Of a stretch of DNA of 57,118 bases, positions 10,017-22,450 are shown one piece after another. The stretch spans positions 52,356 through 109,473 of the forward strand of contig MNCI01029488.1 of the NCBI GenBank assembly GCA_015680685.1, read 5' to 3'. Position 1 is the first letter of the stretch. Each line of letters opens with the position of its first letter. This DNA is from Gnetum montanum. Taxonomy: Eukaryota; Streptophyta; Gnetopsida; Gnetales; Gnetaceae. The notes beneath the pieces are model-generated. The model saw only the letters and a program-made list of their open reading frames with translations, did not search any database and was not told the origin of the DNA. The translations under genes and the position numbers were made by a program.

Positions 10017-12378
10017 ATGGTTATGCATGATGATCTTTGTTTGCCTTTGACCTTAATGGGTCCCTATGGAAGATTTACAAGATGCTTGAATTCAAAATTG
10101 ATAGACATTGAGTTGTCCTCTCATAATACCATAGTTTCCCTGGAAACATCCCTACACTAGCTCGAACATTTGGTCCAAGCCTTAAACCTAGAGGTTGAGG
10201 ATGTGACTGAGGATCCTCTCATTGAAATCCCTGTAACTACCACTAGAGGTGAACCCAAAACCTTGAAAGTTAGCTCTTTATTACATCCACAAGTATACCA
10301 AAATATTTCCAAAGTTCTCCATGATAATATTAAAGTGTTTGCATGGTCATACGATGACATGTTGGCCCTGGACCCATGACTCATACAAGACAACATTATC
10401 CTAGATTTGCGTGTCAAGGAAGTCAAGCAAAAAGCTTGTAAAATCAAACTAGAGATTGCACTAGTTGTACATGATGAAATCACTAAGCTTTACTAAGCTA
10501 GTTTCATTTGGGTAGTTGATTACTCAAAATGGGTATCGAACATCGTTGTAGTTTCTAAGAAAACCAGAGGTATACAAATCTGTATAGACTTTCAAGACTT
10601 GAACAAAGCAATGATTAAAGATGATTTCCCATTGCCAAGTATCGATCAACTTATAGATACTATGGCTGGTCATGCCTTACTATCCTTTATGGATGAGTTT
10701 TCAAGATATAACCAGATCGACATAAACCCAAAGCATCAATTGTCAATCACCTTCATGACCCCTTGGGGAACCTTTTGTTATACAATGATGTCCTTTGGAC
10801 TCAAAAACACTGGAGCAACCTACCAACGAGCGATGACATATATTTTTAGTGACTAACTCTTGGAGAGATTGAACAATTACGTGGATGATATAGCAGTCAA
10901 GTCTAAGGAAGCTATCGATAATCCTAATGATCTTAACATAGTCCTCCAATGTTATCAGAGGCATGACCTATGCCTTAACCCTAAGAAGTATTTTTTTGGA
11001 TTTAAAACCAGACGCATTCTTAATTTTGTAGTGTCAAAAACAAGAATAAGAGTGGACCCTAATAAAGTGAGGGCCATCATCAACTTAGCACCACCCAAAA
11101 ACCTTAAAGAGCTACATGGGTTGCAAGGAAAAGTACAGTTTATCAAAAGGTTTATCTCAAGGTTGACAGACAAGCTACACCCCATGCAACACCTACTTAA
11201 AAAGGGGGTCAACTTTGAGTGGATAGATTTATGTCAACAAGCCTTTGATAATCTAAAGAAAGAGCTTTTGAACCTCCCAACTATTTACCTAGCACAGAGG
11301 GATAAGCCTTTCTACATCTACCTTTCCACTTCAGACACATCTATTGCTACGTTGCTATGTCAAAGAAGAGATGACAGGTCCAAAATCCTAGTCTACTACT
11401 TAAGCCATGCATTAATAGCTTACAAGGAAAAATACAATGAGGTAGAAAAATATTGTCTTGCCCTAGTATTTGCACTAAAAAAGTGGAGACATTACCTATT
11501 TCGTAGCAAGGTCAACATCATATGCAAGAGCAACGTACTTCAGGCTATAACAACCGACTTGTATGAGAGTAGTAGGATAGCTTGATGGAAAGCTATAATG
11601 GTAGAATTCGATTTACAATATGTAGCTCAATCATCAATGAAGGATTAAACAATAGCCACATAGCTCACAACTTCACCCATTGATGATCAAGCAATAATAG
11701 AACCTAAATCCTCGGATGACCACATCAATCGCCTAAAGTCTTTACCATCTGATTTCGAAGCAAACTTACATTTTGATGGTGCTTCAACTACACGAGGTGG
11801 AAGTGCCGCCATAATTATCACATTTCCCTCTAGGGAAATTTGACCCTTTGCATATTACTTTATGTTGCTTTGTACGAATAATGTACTTGAGTGTGAAGGA
11901 CTCCTTAGGGGCCTCTTAGCAGCCCAAGAGCTAAAGATCCAACATTTGGCAGTTCAGGGTGATTCGCAATTAGTTATCAATCAGATCACTGAAGTCTATG
12001 CTTGCAAGGCTTCACACTTGCAACCTTATTACGATCTAGCTAAGAGTTTACTAAAACAATTTACAATGTTAGAAATTCAACATGTACCTTGCAATGAGAA
12101 CATCGTAGTTGATGCACTAGCCATGTTAGCATTGAATGTGCCATTGCACTTGTTTGCCACTTTGCCTACTTCAATAATAGAATGCATAGATCCTATTACT
12201 CAAGCGGTACACATTACATCTGTCAATACCATAGATATCCAAGAGTGGTATGCCAACATTAAGGCTTACCTTCAACATGATGAACGCCCACAGGGCTTGA
12301 CATCCGCTCAAAAGCATGTAATCCGAAAGTGCACTCGACAATATGTCCTTATAGGAGATATGCAAATGCTCCTTTGAT
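10017..12378 (+). pseudogene. E1 pol: RT, gypsy RNase H and archaeal-type RNase H
   Basis: Reverse transcriptase makes cDNA and the RNases H remove RNA from the hybrid. The frame begins at 10017, with LPLTLMGPYGRFTR matching E2 FTPLTIDGPYGKITR. RT core motifs include DDFPLPSIDQL (10618-10650), TPWGTFCYTMM and YVDDIAVKSK (about 10875-10905). Gypsy RNase H follows at about 11160-11585 (HALIAYKEKYNEVEKYCLAL). A second RNase H at about 11765-12130 carries GDSQLVINQIT and a C-terminal VDALAMLALN, typical of the extra aRNH of Tat elements. About six stops break an otherwise continuous frame; a shift follows near 12378. Confidence 0.9.
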
Positions 12379-12916
12379 GGGATATTGCTAACTTGTGTTA
12401 GTGGGGAAGAAGCACAGAAAATTATTAACAAAATCCATGAGGGACTATGTGGAGGACACATAGCCCTTAGGGCTATGGTAGCAAAAATTAGACGCCTAGG
12501 GTACTACTGGCCTTGCATCGAATGAGATTGCCTTACCAAAGTTAGGATGTGTGATGTATGTCAACAACATGCAAATCTCATACACGTATCACCTACTGAG
12601 TTACATCCTACACAGATTACATGGCCATTCCAACGATGGGGACTAGACATCATAGGGCCCATCACACCTAAGTCTTCCATAGGACATAGCTTCATAATCA
12701 CTGCAACCAAATACTTTACAAAGTGGGTGGAGGCTATTCCCCTAAGAAAGACTACATCTCAACAGGTTTGCCACTTTATCTTGGATAACATAGTAACAAG
12801 GTTTGGTCTTCCCATGACTATTGTGATAGACAACGAGCCACAATTTAGTAGCATGGAAACCAAAACCTTTTGCGATAACCTTAGCATCAAGCAATCTTTT
12901 TCATCATCATACTACC
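12379..12916 (+). pseudogene. E1 integrase, N-terminal and core part, cut by E2
   Basis: Integrase inserts the cDNA into host DNA. The zinc-binding region (HEGLCGGHIALRAM to CDVCQQH, about 12436-12570) precedes the catalytic core with WGLDIIGPITP (12631-12663) and VIDNEPQFSS (near 12823-12852). The active-site Asp is kept, while the following Gly is Glu. The core stops in the middle of the SSYY block, where the E2 LTR begins at 12917. The remaining codons resume at 31402. Confidence 0.9.
12912..12916. repeat. Target-site duplication of E2, left copy
   Basis: CTACC just left of the E2 5' LTR equals CTACC at 31397-31401 just right of the 3' LTR. Five bases is the usual duplication for Ty3/gypsy integrases. 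Removing E2 and one copy restores integrase similarity across the junction. Confidence 0.9.
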
Positions 12917-13139
12917 TAAAACACCACAAAATTTTGAGCTTAGTACTTCTCCAACAAGAATCGAGCTAAGTCATGATGCTCCCCAGCGTCACTAAAGCTT
13001 GAGGGCCCCACAGACAGCTTCAAGCAGAGTCGAACCCAACAAGAAATAGTTCCCTAGGACCCGTAGACAACCATGATGATATTTGGCACCAAACATGGTA
13101 ACTTTGGAGCTCAAGATACTTAATTCTCACTAATTATGT

Positions 13140-13800
13140 AGTATGTAGCATATACGCCCAGCGTATACGCCCAACATGCATTCCCAGCGTATACACCCAG
13201 CATGCATTCCTAGGATATACGCCCAGCATATACACCCAGTGTATACGCCTCACATGTACGCTTAGCATGTATGACTGATGTATACGCTCGACATACAACC
13301 CTGAAGATGGCATGGAGACAGCACTTCAGAGCAAGATTTTGTACAAAGCATCAACTCACACGAATAGAGCAATCATTAGGTGTCATCATGGGCTCTAGAA
13401 GGTCGAATTTTGGTCTCGATATGATGCATTTTGGAGTTCATACGCTGAGCATGTACATCCTACACGCCCAGCATACACGCCCAACAAATACAACGTGTAC
13501 GCCCAGTAGACACAACGTGTACGCTCAGCGTATACGCCCAGCATGTACAACATGTACGCCCAGCATGTAGCACAACGTATACCAATCAAAGCTCTTCAGA
13601 ATCGTGTCAGTTCAAGGTCAACCAAGCTGAACATCCATAGGCAACATTCTCATAACATTCGAATTCAAATCTAAAGGCCGAATGACTTCTTTTGTTTTGA
13701 TCAAGTCTGTACGCCGAAGTCATACGTCCAGCATGTATACACTGGCGTACAGCATGTATACGTTGGTGTACAGCAATATACGCTAGCATGCAGCACACTT
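13140..13800. repeat. TACGCCCAGCGTATACGC word clusters in E2 5' LTR
   Basis: Three irregular clusters (13140-13300, 13440-13570 and 13710-13795) of GCGTATACGC, TACGCCCAGC and ACATGTACGCC variants occur in U3 upstream of the TATA box. The 3' LTR has the same clusters at 30095-30200, 30340-30495 and 30625-30700. GCGTATACGC is a perfect palindrome. Confidence 0.8.
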
Positions 13801-13920
13801 TACACTTGTAAAATTTCATTCTTTCGCACTTGGTCAACGTGCCACATGTCACCCGACCTGAGAGTCCAGCACTCCACAACCAATCATCCCCTCTTAGACC
13901 CGAGTCTAACGTCTAAACTT

Positions 13921-13930
13921 GTATAAAAAC
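13921..13930 (+). promoter_or_regulatory. E2 5' LTR TATA box
   Basis: GTATAAAAAC lies in the E2 LTR, conserved as GTATAAAAAT at 30813 in the 3' LTR. It is the likely RNA polymerase II core promoter for the genomic transcript. Confidence 0.65.
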
Positions 13931-14510
13931 CCCAATTTTTCACTAGATTGGGGTTGGAAATTTTCAGCAAACTAGAGACAAAAAAAAGAACCAGAGACAC
14001 TGAAAAACTAGAGCCGAACAAAAACCTATACGCTAGACCTCAACCCTACACGCTGAGCATACAACCTTCACGCTGTGCCTGCAGTTTAAACCAGCACACA
14101 ATCATCCCTGCGCATCCACTGGGGCTCTTCATCTGCCTTGTGTTAGATTCACAACTACGTTAGACCGGTGCATTGTAACTTTCAGTTTCACAATAATATT
14201 ATTACATCTATTTTGCTAAGATTTGTTACAGTTTTTTGCTCATTATTGCATGCTTATTGTTTACGTTCTTATATGTTTACGCTCTGTTTTACATTAGTTA
14301 CACCGTTTATGTATAACCCAGTGTATAGTATATCGATGTATGTTCAGGGAAACCCTTACCTGATCCGCGTGTAGACCACTCAAGGTACTCTATCTTCGTT
14401 AATTCTAGCTTACCCTCAAGCGAAGGCAGGGTCTTCTATGCATGTCCAAGGATCTCCAGCTTTCTGTTTCATTCTAGCCGGAGACCGACAATTTCAGATA
14501 GTACAGAACA

Positions 14511-14527
14511 TGGTGCTAGAAGGAGGG
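14511..14527 (+). promoter_or_regulatory. E2 primer-binding site
   Basis: TGGTGCTAGAAGGAGGG lies five bases after the 5' LTR. It matches the E0 site (TGGCGCTAGAAGGAGGG) except for one transition. The primer tRNA is not assigned. Confidence 0.8.
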
Positions 14528-14680
14528 CCTGAAACTATTTAAACTTACTTTGATCTCAGACCCTGATCTTCCCAGATTCACATCCCATCGACACCAAACC
14601 CAACTCTGAAATTCCCAGATTTTCACCCCATTTTACAAAATTCCCAGCGTCTACACATTGCTTACTCTACGCTGTACGTT

Positions 14681-14880
14681 GTAGACTCTATCTACGCTGC
14701 TCAGTATATCTATACGCTGTACGCTGTAGACTCTGTCTACGCTGCTCAGTATACTTGTACACTGTACGCTGTAGACTCTGTCTACGCTGCCCAATATACC
14801 TGTACACTGTACGCTGTAGACTCTGTCTACGCTGCCCAGTATACCTGTATGTTGTACGCTGTATACACTGGTCGTTGGAG
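14681..14880 (+). repeat. E2 leader minisatellite, exact 45-bp period
   Basis: GTAGACTCT recurs at 14681, 14726, 14771 and 14816, giving four units of exactly 45 bp and a partial fifth. Each unit contains GTAGACTCTGTCTACGCTGC and a second TACGCTGTACGCT part. The ORFs on either strand here are by-products. The core resembles the minisatellite in intron 1 of the antisense gene at 23446-24050. Confidence 0.9.
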
Positions 14881-14992
14881 CCTATACGCTGAGATCTAGT
14901 CCATACGTTGTACGCTGCAAACTGGGGTGCATGCTCTGATAAGTTACCAGTTTCATATTCCTTCCACCATGCTACAATCACAACCGTTCATC

Positions 14993-17900
14993 ATGAACAC
15001 TATGAACGCCAACGCCTCAACCAAACCCATCACAAATATCGTAGGCCCCATGGTCGTTCAACAACCCATAGTATAACCCACGGCAGGGCCTCGTCAGTCC
15101 CTCAGATTGCAAGGAGCAATATAATTTCATATGCGTAAAAATACAAGCCAACCTCATCATGGATCAAACCAAAATGGAGGTTAAGAGACAACACGAACTC
15201 TTCCATAGGAGAGGACATGAGTTCATCCCTTCCCCGTATGATATCATCCCTCTCCCATAGCACTACTCTGAGCTCATCTCACAACTCCTCCTACAAAGGA
15301 GTCAGTCTCTAGACCAGCCTATGGTAAATCCTCAATTAGAAGAGGAGGATGACTTCGCAGCTCAGTCCAAGCACGAAGATTCGTACCATACTCTCAGCCC
15401 ACAAACCTATGTAAACCCGTTGTTTCAAATCACCCAAGCACAGATACCTCAACAAGAGCCACCCACACTTATCCCTGCCCCTACTGTAACCAATGCGCAG
15501 CTCAACACACTTCCCCTTTCTATTCCCCCTATTGCAACAGTATCCCCATTCTCGCAAATACAACCTCCTCAAAATAATGTAGGAGTAACCTTCCCATCCA
15601 GAGTGATCGAGATGCCGCATGTGATACCAGCTTCTACATCCGCTCATTATATCCCGCTGATCCAAACCCAAGGAGCCCCTTTCACTGCTGTAACTCAACA
15701 AGTTCAGAGTGCCCCTACACAAAGTGTGACTGGGAAATGGGCAGAGATTGGTGCTCAACCACATCAACTCCCTCACTATAACATACCACCTCACACAATT
15801 TTACCAGCTAACATCCCTCAAGGACAACCACAACAACAACAGCAACCCCTTGCCTACAATGTGCCACCCCTAGTACCACCCACCATAAATATTTTGCAAA
15901 CTCAGCCTCCAACCACACAACTTTCTTCCTTCCAGCCCACTGTCCAGCAATCTAACCTATATACTATACAACATCCTCAACCTACTATCTCACCTAGTGC
16001 CCAAGACTGGGCCGATGCCAAAAAGCTAATGCAGGAGCTAACTGACGAGGTCAAATGCCTCAAGATAGCCATCGATGGAGAGCTCAAGGTAGTGGACTTC
16101 TATCACGATGACCCTATCAGCTCTTTGGTTCTACCTCTAACAATACCTAAGGGTGTTTCCTTACCCACACTGACTAAGTAAAATGGGGAGACATACCCCA
16201 ACACTCACCTTATAACGTTTAGACTAGAATGTGTGCTACTATAGGCGTGGCCACATGCCATTCTGCAAGTGTTTTCCATGTCCCTCGTAGGGAGAGCACT
16301 TGATTGGTATCGGGCCTTCCCACAAAATGCAATATTTTCTCTAGAAGATTTTTTACACCAATTCGTTACCAGGTTCAAGTATAACTTGAAGCCTGAAGAA
16401 ACACTTGACAGCCTCATACAGGTCAAGCAAGCACCCCTTGAACCTGCCCAAAAATTCATCCAATGGTGGAGTGCTACTCTCAATGAGCTCCACGAGCCGA
16501 TCTCGGAGACATATCTCCTCACCATCCTAAAAGGGGCTGTCAACGATTTTCTCAAGTCCAAACTATATTATCTCAATGCACGCACTCTTAGTCAAGCATT
16601 TGTACAGATCAAGAACATAGAGGAGGCAACCCAAAACATCCACGACCCTGCATATTCAGCCTTTTGAAACCAACATAATAAGAAAGATAAAGAAAAGGCT
16701 AAAACAACCATAGCGGCAGTAGCAGAAACACAACAAGTAAATGCAGAACAAAACAAACCGCCTGCTGCCCCTGCTAATTATGCCAAACTTGCTCCTGCGA
16801 TCGCACCAGATTCATCCGCATCATAAAACCCTACACCGGGTCGTACGAGAAACTTTGAGAGGAAGGACCCCTCTCAATATATGCCATTGCTCATGAAACC
16901 ATCGCAGTTGTTCGACGAACTCTTGAAGGCTAGACTGATGAAACATAAATAGTTATCCCTCGCAGCGATCCAAAGACATGATCGGTTCTGTCAATTGGTG
17001 CAAAACCAAAGCCTAGCAATGCCAGATGAGCCCCTAGTTCCAAAGGGCTTTAGAATGGACCGTTTTTGTAATTACCATTAGTGTAATGGGCATGGCACTG
17101 ACTATTGTTTCACCTTAAAACAAGATATCCAACGGATGATTGACGAAGGTCAAATCACTTTTGATGAAGCCAATCCTGTCCAACCACAAAACCAGGCCAT
17201 GATCGTATATAAAGATCCTCTAAATATTAAAGAAGAAATGTATGTAATTAACACCATATACTTTGATAACGAACTAAAAACACCTAGGATTAACACCATC
17301 CATTCCGATCATGAGCAGAAAATACCTAAGAAGCCATTTGTAGTGCATATTCCTTCCACTATACAAACACCTATGCCTCAACCATCATACTCCCCACAGA
17401 AACCTTATGTCATCCGAATACTCCCCGTCGTAGCAACTTCTATCACACCACCATGTGAAAAACCATACGTGGTGCACATACCTCCCACCACCACTACCGC
17501 AAACACACAACCACCTCTTACTCGGTCTGCTCCCTATGTAGTCCGAGTATCACCTGCGGTCGCAACTATGGAGGTACAACCTCCAACTAGGCCAACTCCA
17601 TATGTTGTTAGGATACCCGAATGTCCTGATGACCACCAATCCTCCACTTCGCAAACACAGAATAAACCGATTCCCTATGTCATCAAGGTGCCTAGCTAGC
17701 CTAACACTCAACTGCATTCAATGGCCCAACCGCAATCCTGCCCTACTCCATACGTTATACAGGTTCCAAAGCAACCTAAGGTTCCAAAACCAACTGTACC
17801 CCCACGCCACACACAAGAGCACCTAGCAGACAAGCTTACACGAGAACGCTTGGAGAAGGAACGCCAACGACTAGCCTTAGGACCTCCCAAACCTACCCCA

Positions 17901-18122
17901 CTAAATGCAATACCCATGACATCACCTAACAATAAACCAAACACAGGCTATGAGGGTGAATCATCCGGAAAGCATGATATGTCTAGATCCATGGCTACAA
18001 ATAAAAATGATAAACCAACTATGCATGAGATAAAACTTTTGGGCCTGATGGACCAAATAATTATGGACAAACATATGCCCAACAGTAGAAATTTAGCAAC
18101 ATCTCTAACACAGGTCACGTAG
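14993..18122 (+). pseudogene. E2 gag
   Basis: This is the gag polyprotein part. The proposed ATG at 14993 reads MNTMNANASTKP. After a frameshift the long frame runs from about 15159 (MDQTKMEVKRQHELF). A Pro/Gln-rich linker (about 15400-15990) precedes the capsid-like block 16269-16667 (GRALDWYRAFPQ, NELHEPISETYLL, KSKLYYLNARTLSQAF). A zinc-finger-like Cys/His remnant lies near 17070-17110 (CNYHXCNGHGTDYC), followed by a series of Pro-Tyr-Val-(V/I)-(R/H/K)-(I/V) repeats at about 17330-17765. The frame is continuous apart from a handful of stops (16181, 16667, 17699, 18122), most of them TAG or TGA. No frameshift falls between 15159 and 18656. Confidence 0.88.
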
Positions 18123-19134
18123 GAGCTTAAACAAAAAAACACCTCATTAAGCTTATACGACCTGGTGTTAACCTCTCAAACCCATTGCGAAGCTCTAGTG
18201 CACATGCTGACATCCATCCTAGTAAGCGAAGACTTACCTCCAAATGAACCTTCAATTCATGCGGTCATGCATTCGCCTCAAGGATCGACTCCTAAGTCAC
18301 TAGGTTTCCATAATGACAATATCAAAATGGATGAGAAAATGGAAGAAGTGACAATTGCACCTATGTTCATAATGATACGGATAAATGAATTCAAGATACA
18401 TAGAGTGCATGTAGATGATGGAGCCGCTACAAATATAATACCCTATCCCATCGTCGAACAATTAGGGCTAGCCGAACTAATTAGACCAACCGCCACCACA
18501 TGTTTGAAATCATTCAGTGGATCATGCGTAGTAGTGAAAGGCACTGTGACTTTGGACTTTATAGCAGGGGACCGATTCCCCACATCTATCAACTTTGTGA
18601 TCATCGACAAGATGCCAAGGTTTAATTTAATATTGGGAAGGCCCTGGTTAGCCTAACTAAAAGCAGTCTCTTCCCCCATATACCAAGAGATTCACCTGCC
18701 TTATGAAGGTGGCAAAATCATTATACACAGGGAGGCTGCTACACCTACCATCTCATCATATACAGATACAGACCAAGGCTCAGAGGTTAAGCTCGAAGAA
18801 CCTAAACAAGATTATACAAATGAACAACAAAGATGCACTCAATCAGTAAGCAATAATCTCTTAGACATAAAGAAAAATTTACCCAACACAAAAATACTCA
18901 GGCCTAAAATCATACATATACAGCCTCACCTAGAAACCACTAAAAAACGTAGAAACTACGGTACATGCAGAGACACCAGAAAGCACCAACGCGGGAGATG
19001 TTCCATTAGAAGTCCCTTGGGCCAAATTACCGTTCAATGTGCTCAGTGAAGGAGATGCTGAATATAGAATCATACCCGTTAACGCTACTCCTAATGTTAA
19101 AATGAGGAAAATCAAAAAATTACTAAGCCAATAA
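18123..19134 (+). pseudogene. E2 aspartic protease and tail
   Basis: This retropepsin domain is fused to gag in the same frame. VHVDDGAATNIIP (about 18406-18445) is the active-site region; the family uses DDGA where DTGA or DSGA is usual. FNLILGRPWLA (about 18620-18655) is the C-terminal motif. A 160-residue tail continues past the stop at 18656 with a frame change near 18950, reaching VPWAKLPFNVLSEGD and a stop at 19134. The E1 copy has the same tail block, so it was once coding. RT does not follow; 5.9 kb with an antisense gene intervenes. Confidence 0.85.
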
Positions 19135-19320
19135 ACGACATTAAAGTTCGGAACGACATTAAACTATCATGTCTGCAATGACATAAAACTAGCCACGATC
19201 AGAAATGGTCGGTCTACCAAGAAATCCACTCGTGTCACTTGAAACTTCCCTTGTTTACACATGGCCCAAAATGGCCTTAAACTAGTGCATGGAGCCCGAA
19301 ATGGCCTTAAACTAAACCAC
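19127..19320 (+). repeat. TAAACT tandem repeat, array 1 of E2
   Basis: About five degenerate units are present, such as GACATTAAACTATC, GACATAAAACTAGCC and AATGGCCTTAAACTA, starting immediately after the protease tail stop. They correspond to 4075-4300 in E1. Confidence 0.75.
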
Positions 19321-19700
19321 TTGCTTACACTTTGTTTTTCTCGCAAATTCAAGTTCATTGTTCGAATTTACACTTGCATTGTCGTGTTATCAATAATAGT
19401 TTTTCTTCACGTTTTCCTTTTCACAATTATCCTTCGCTTATAATTACATTTCTACTTGCATTCCCGCTTCGTGCATTACACTTAAACAACAATACAAACC
19501 AAAACATTTTACATTACCGCATTGTGTTTACATTTAAACTCAAAATCCACAACAAAAATATGTAGAAATATATATACATGTAGTGATATACAGTTAGATA
19601 AGTATAACAATTAATTGATTCCATTCATCAGTGCAATACAACTCAAAGAAAAATATCCAATTTACGATTCATCTAAACATATGAGCCGGGATAGTTTCAA
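19321..19700. other. AT-rich spacer downstream of antisense gene
   Basis: No coding similarity is seen here. The stretch is AT-rich with many short T-starting plus-strand frames. It would be 3' flank or UTR of the antisense gene on the minus strand and part of the proposed sense intron. Confidence 0.4.
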
Positions 19701-21403
19701 AGTCAAAATTAAACATCAGGGATGGGAGGGTTGTCCCCTTCAGACCTGCCGGCACCATGGGTCCCCACTCTGCTGGGGCCACCTTCTTGAACATCATCAT
19801 CACCTCGACCCTATAAAATGAAAAAGAAACAATCAACACAAGAACAAAAGAGAAAACTCCTAAACATTACTCAATGAAAAAATTTCATAACAACAAAATG
19901 CTTACCGTAGGAGACCCCCCTAAACCGAATTCCAACTAACGGAGAATTTCTTCCTCTGAGACGCTAGCCCAGTCAGTCCCATCGAGGCCCAAATCGACAT
20001 TCGCTAAGGCCTTCCCCTTGTCAACCGCAGACCATGTGGGACATTTTAAAGGAAATTCACCCACAGAGACCTCCCCAGAAGCAGTCGTAATCACCCTTGT
20101 GGGTGATTCCATCTGAACAGTGGTATTCTTAGCAAAGGTATCAAATGCAGAACGTAGACCTAGACCCTCTACGAATATTTCAAGCTGACGCTTTTCTATG
20201 GATACTTCCTTCAATGATTTATTGTAATGATGCTTGTGGATCTTCTCATCTTAACCCCGCTTACGCAACTTGGAAGCAAAAGCCTTCCAATCCTGGCACT
20301 TGAGGTTTAGTAGATCTATTTGGCCTTACACTCTGCTAGTTTTTGAGTCAGTGATGCATGGAAATTTAGCAAGTTCCAATACCTGGTATAAGTGATTTCG
20401 GAAGTTCATCAAGAACGATCACCGGTCAACTTGGCTAAGGCGAACTCATAGCGAGCTTTGAGATCATCACGTCCAACCGATAACTCATAAACCTCTTTTT
20501 CTCTTGCCTGGACCTACAACCATAGTTGTTCAATGGAGCACCGACAAGTCCAAACCGATTTGGCATTATGCACAAGACATTCTGCCACCTCGTCATAGAC
20601 TTGTCTCGGTATCTGTTCAACTTCTGGCAGTAGTGCAGGCAAGCTCTCAATATAAACGGTCTCAGATGGATCCCACTTCAGCTTAGCTCCTACACACACG
20701 AAAGGAACAGGCATTAGACCTTAGATAGCAAAAAGGAGCGTGAAACGCGAAGGCTGCACAACACTTGAGACATCTGCGCCTATTTTAGGGTGGGCTTGCT
20801 GAATGTGTTCGACCACCTTGTCGACGATATTGGTGACGAAATCCATTTTGCTCGGCATCTTGGTCCAAGTAAATGGTTCATGAGTACGAGATGGATTAGC
20901 CTCAATGGTCATTTCAGGGGGAGCTACTATCATAGGCACTTCTAACCGCATCGTAGGAATCGTCCTACTTTCAATATCGTCGTCTGGAAGTGAAAAAAAT
21001 GTAAAATTAAAACACCACATGATAGAAACGATGATTCACAAGGCAACGCAATAAAGCAAAAGGGAATATACTGAGTTCTCTATTCCCTTCCCGGTTCGGA
21101 GGGTCACCAAGGTCCAATTTTCCCTTAAGGAAGCTATTAAACATTTCATCAACGCCATCACGATCATCAACTAGTTCTGTCTCCATGGTGTCTTCTGCCA
21201 ACTCTTCGGTCACTTCTATCTGATCTTTGCTGACCTCTTCCTCCTCAATTATTAAATCCGCAAGGACTTCCTCCTCCTCGATAATGGTTTCTAGCTCCTA
21301 TCTCCTCACTTCCCGAGTCAGGTCTGAAGACATTAGTTTCATGTAAGCGGCAAAACAAAAATGACGATAATAGTAATACAACAAGTGCATCAAGCTTACT
21401 TAC

Positions 21404-22450
21404 CTTGAGCAGGCATTTTGAATTGTATATGCTTTACCCTTGGCTCTTCCACAGTTGAGGCCACCTCCTTAGGGCGTTCGTGCTTCTGAATCTTCGATTT
21501 GGCCTTCCCGATGGTCTCCTTGATCACCCGATCAGCTCTCTTCGCAATATAGGGTACATTGTCTAGTTCCAACCCCACATTGTCACGTGTATGGATTGAA
21601 GTACCAGATGACCCCTCTGTTGTGATGGAAACTGATTCATTGATCCCCTTGAGTGCATCTTGGGACTCAGCTACCTCGAACAAATGGTTAATCCATGGAC
21701 GAGATAATTGAGTACGATCCCGTAAAACATATTTATTATCCGCACGAACCACTAAAAACTCGGCCAAGCGACGTAGATAACTTGCGAAGAACACGAAGGT
21801 AAAATGGGACTATGCCTCAACATTTGAACGCAATCACACTATCTCCCTATGGAAACCCGACAACAAAAATTTGGCCCAATTATAGCACATCCCGGTCTCC
21901 AAAATGGTCTGCATGATGCACACGGCCTCCACCCCAAGACCCTTCACTTGAGATAGGGAATTAGGAAACACCCGTGCCCTAAACAGGGGATACAATTCAT
22001 TGACTTCCACCACCTTTAACATCCCCTGCATAGGGAATCCCTTAGAGCCCTTGACAATGCCCAACCAATCTTCTAGCTCACGCATCACATGGAGCTCTTT
22101 CTGTACCCTATCTAAAACCACATTCATGCCATCTGCCGGTACACCGAAGAGGTCTGAAAAGAACTCAGCTGATAGATGGAAAACTATTTTGACATCCTTA
22201 ATACGGGTGCTGTAGTAGGTGACAGAGTTGTCGAACAAATCAACAATTCCAATCATTTCAGCTATAGAGACATCAGGGCTTGGGGTTGTAAATAACTCCA
22301 TGAGGCTGGCATCATCCAAACAACGGACAATAGACGATGGGGCACTGGTACGCAACCATCGCTGTGCCTTGCTGACTGCCCCAAATTTCATTGATAGGGT
22401 GCTCTCAGTCTGCCCTATCATAACAGGGTCTCCGCTAGGTGGGACATTAA
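21404..22450 (-). pseudogene. E2 antisense gene exon 4, plant transposon-protein-like domain
   Basis: This is the largest exon, 1,047 bp, bounded by TTTACAG and GTAAGTAAG. Its first 208 residues are open, then two stops (21834 and just after) break the frame. FHLSAEFFSDLFGVPADG followed by an alpha-helical region and a Trp-Leu-Gly segment resembles the putative plant transposon protein domain (Pfam Transposase_32 type) seen in extra ORFs of plant gypsy elements. The third relative at 53597-56385 has an equivalent block with VDFSAQAIWEVFNLPNSG. The C-terminal part is Lys/Glu-rich. Confidence 0.5.

Larger units (their letters stand above)
1581..12916 (+). mobile_element. E1, Tat-type Ty3/gypsy element, left part
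   Basis: This is the body of an old plus-strand Tat-type retrotransposon from mid-gag to mid-integrase. The order is gag, protease, antisense gene, RT, gypsy RNase H, archaeal-type RNase H and integrase. Its 5' LTR, leader and gag start lie beyond the E0 insertion at 1580. Its integrase is cut at 12911 by E2 and resumes at 31402. Stops and frameshifts are frequent, so the copy is long dead. Confidence 0.85.
12917..14505 (+). repeat. E2 5' LTR
   Basis: This 1,589-bp LTR begins TAAAACACC (original TG mutated to TA) and ends CAGATAGTACA. It aligns throughout with 29869-31396. It contains TACGCCCAGCGTATACGC words at 13140-13300 and 13440-13570, a TATA box at 13921, and the pyrimidine-rich R/U5 part. 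Open frames in it are repeat artefacts. Confidence 0.92.

Noticed and set aside
15336-15794. Minus-strand frame of 152 codons
   Set aside because: It is the shadow of the Pro/Gln-rich part of E2 gag on the plus strand, which has family similarity; the minus frame has none.
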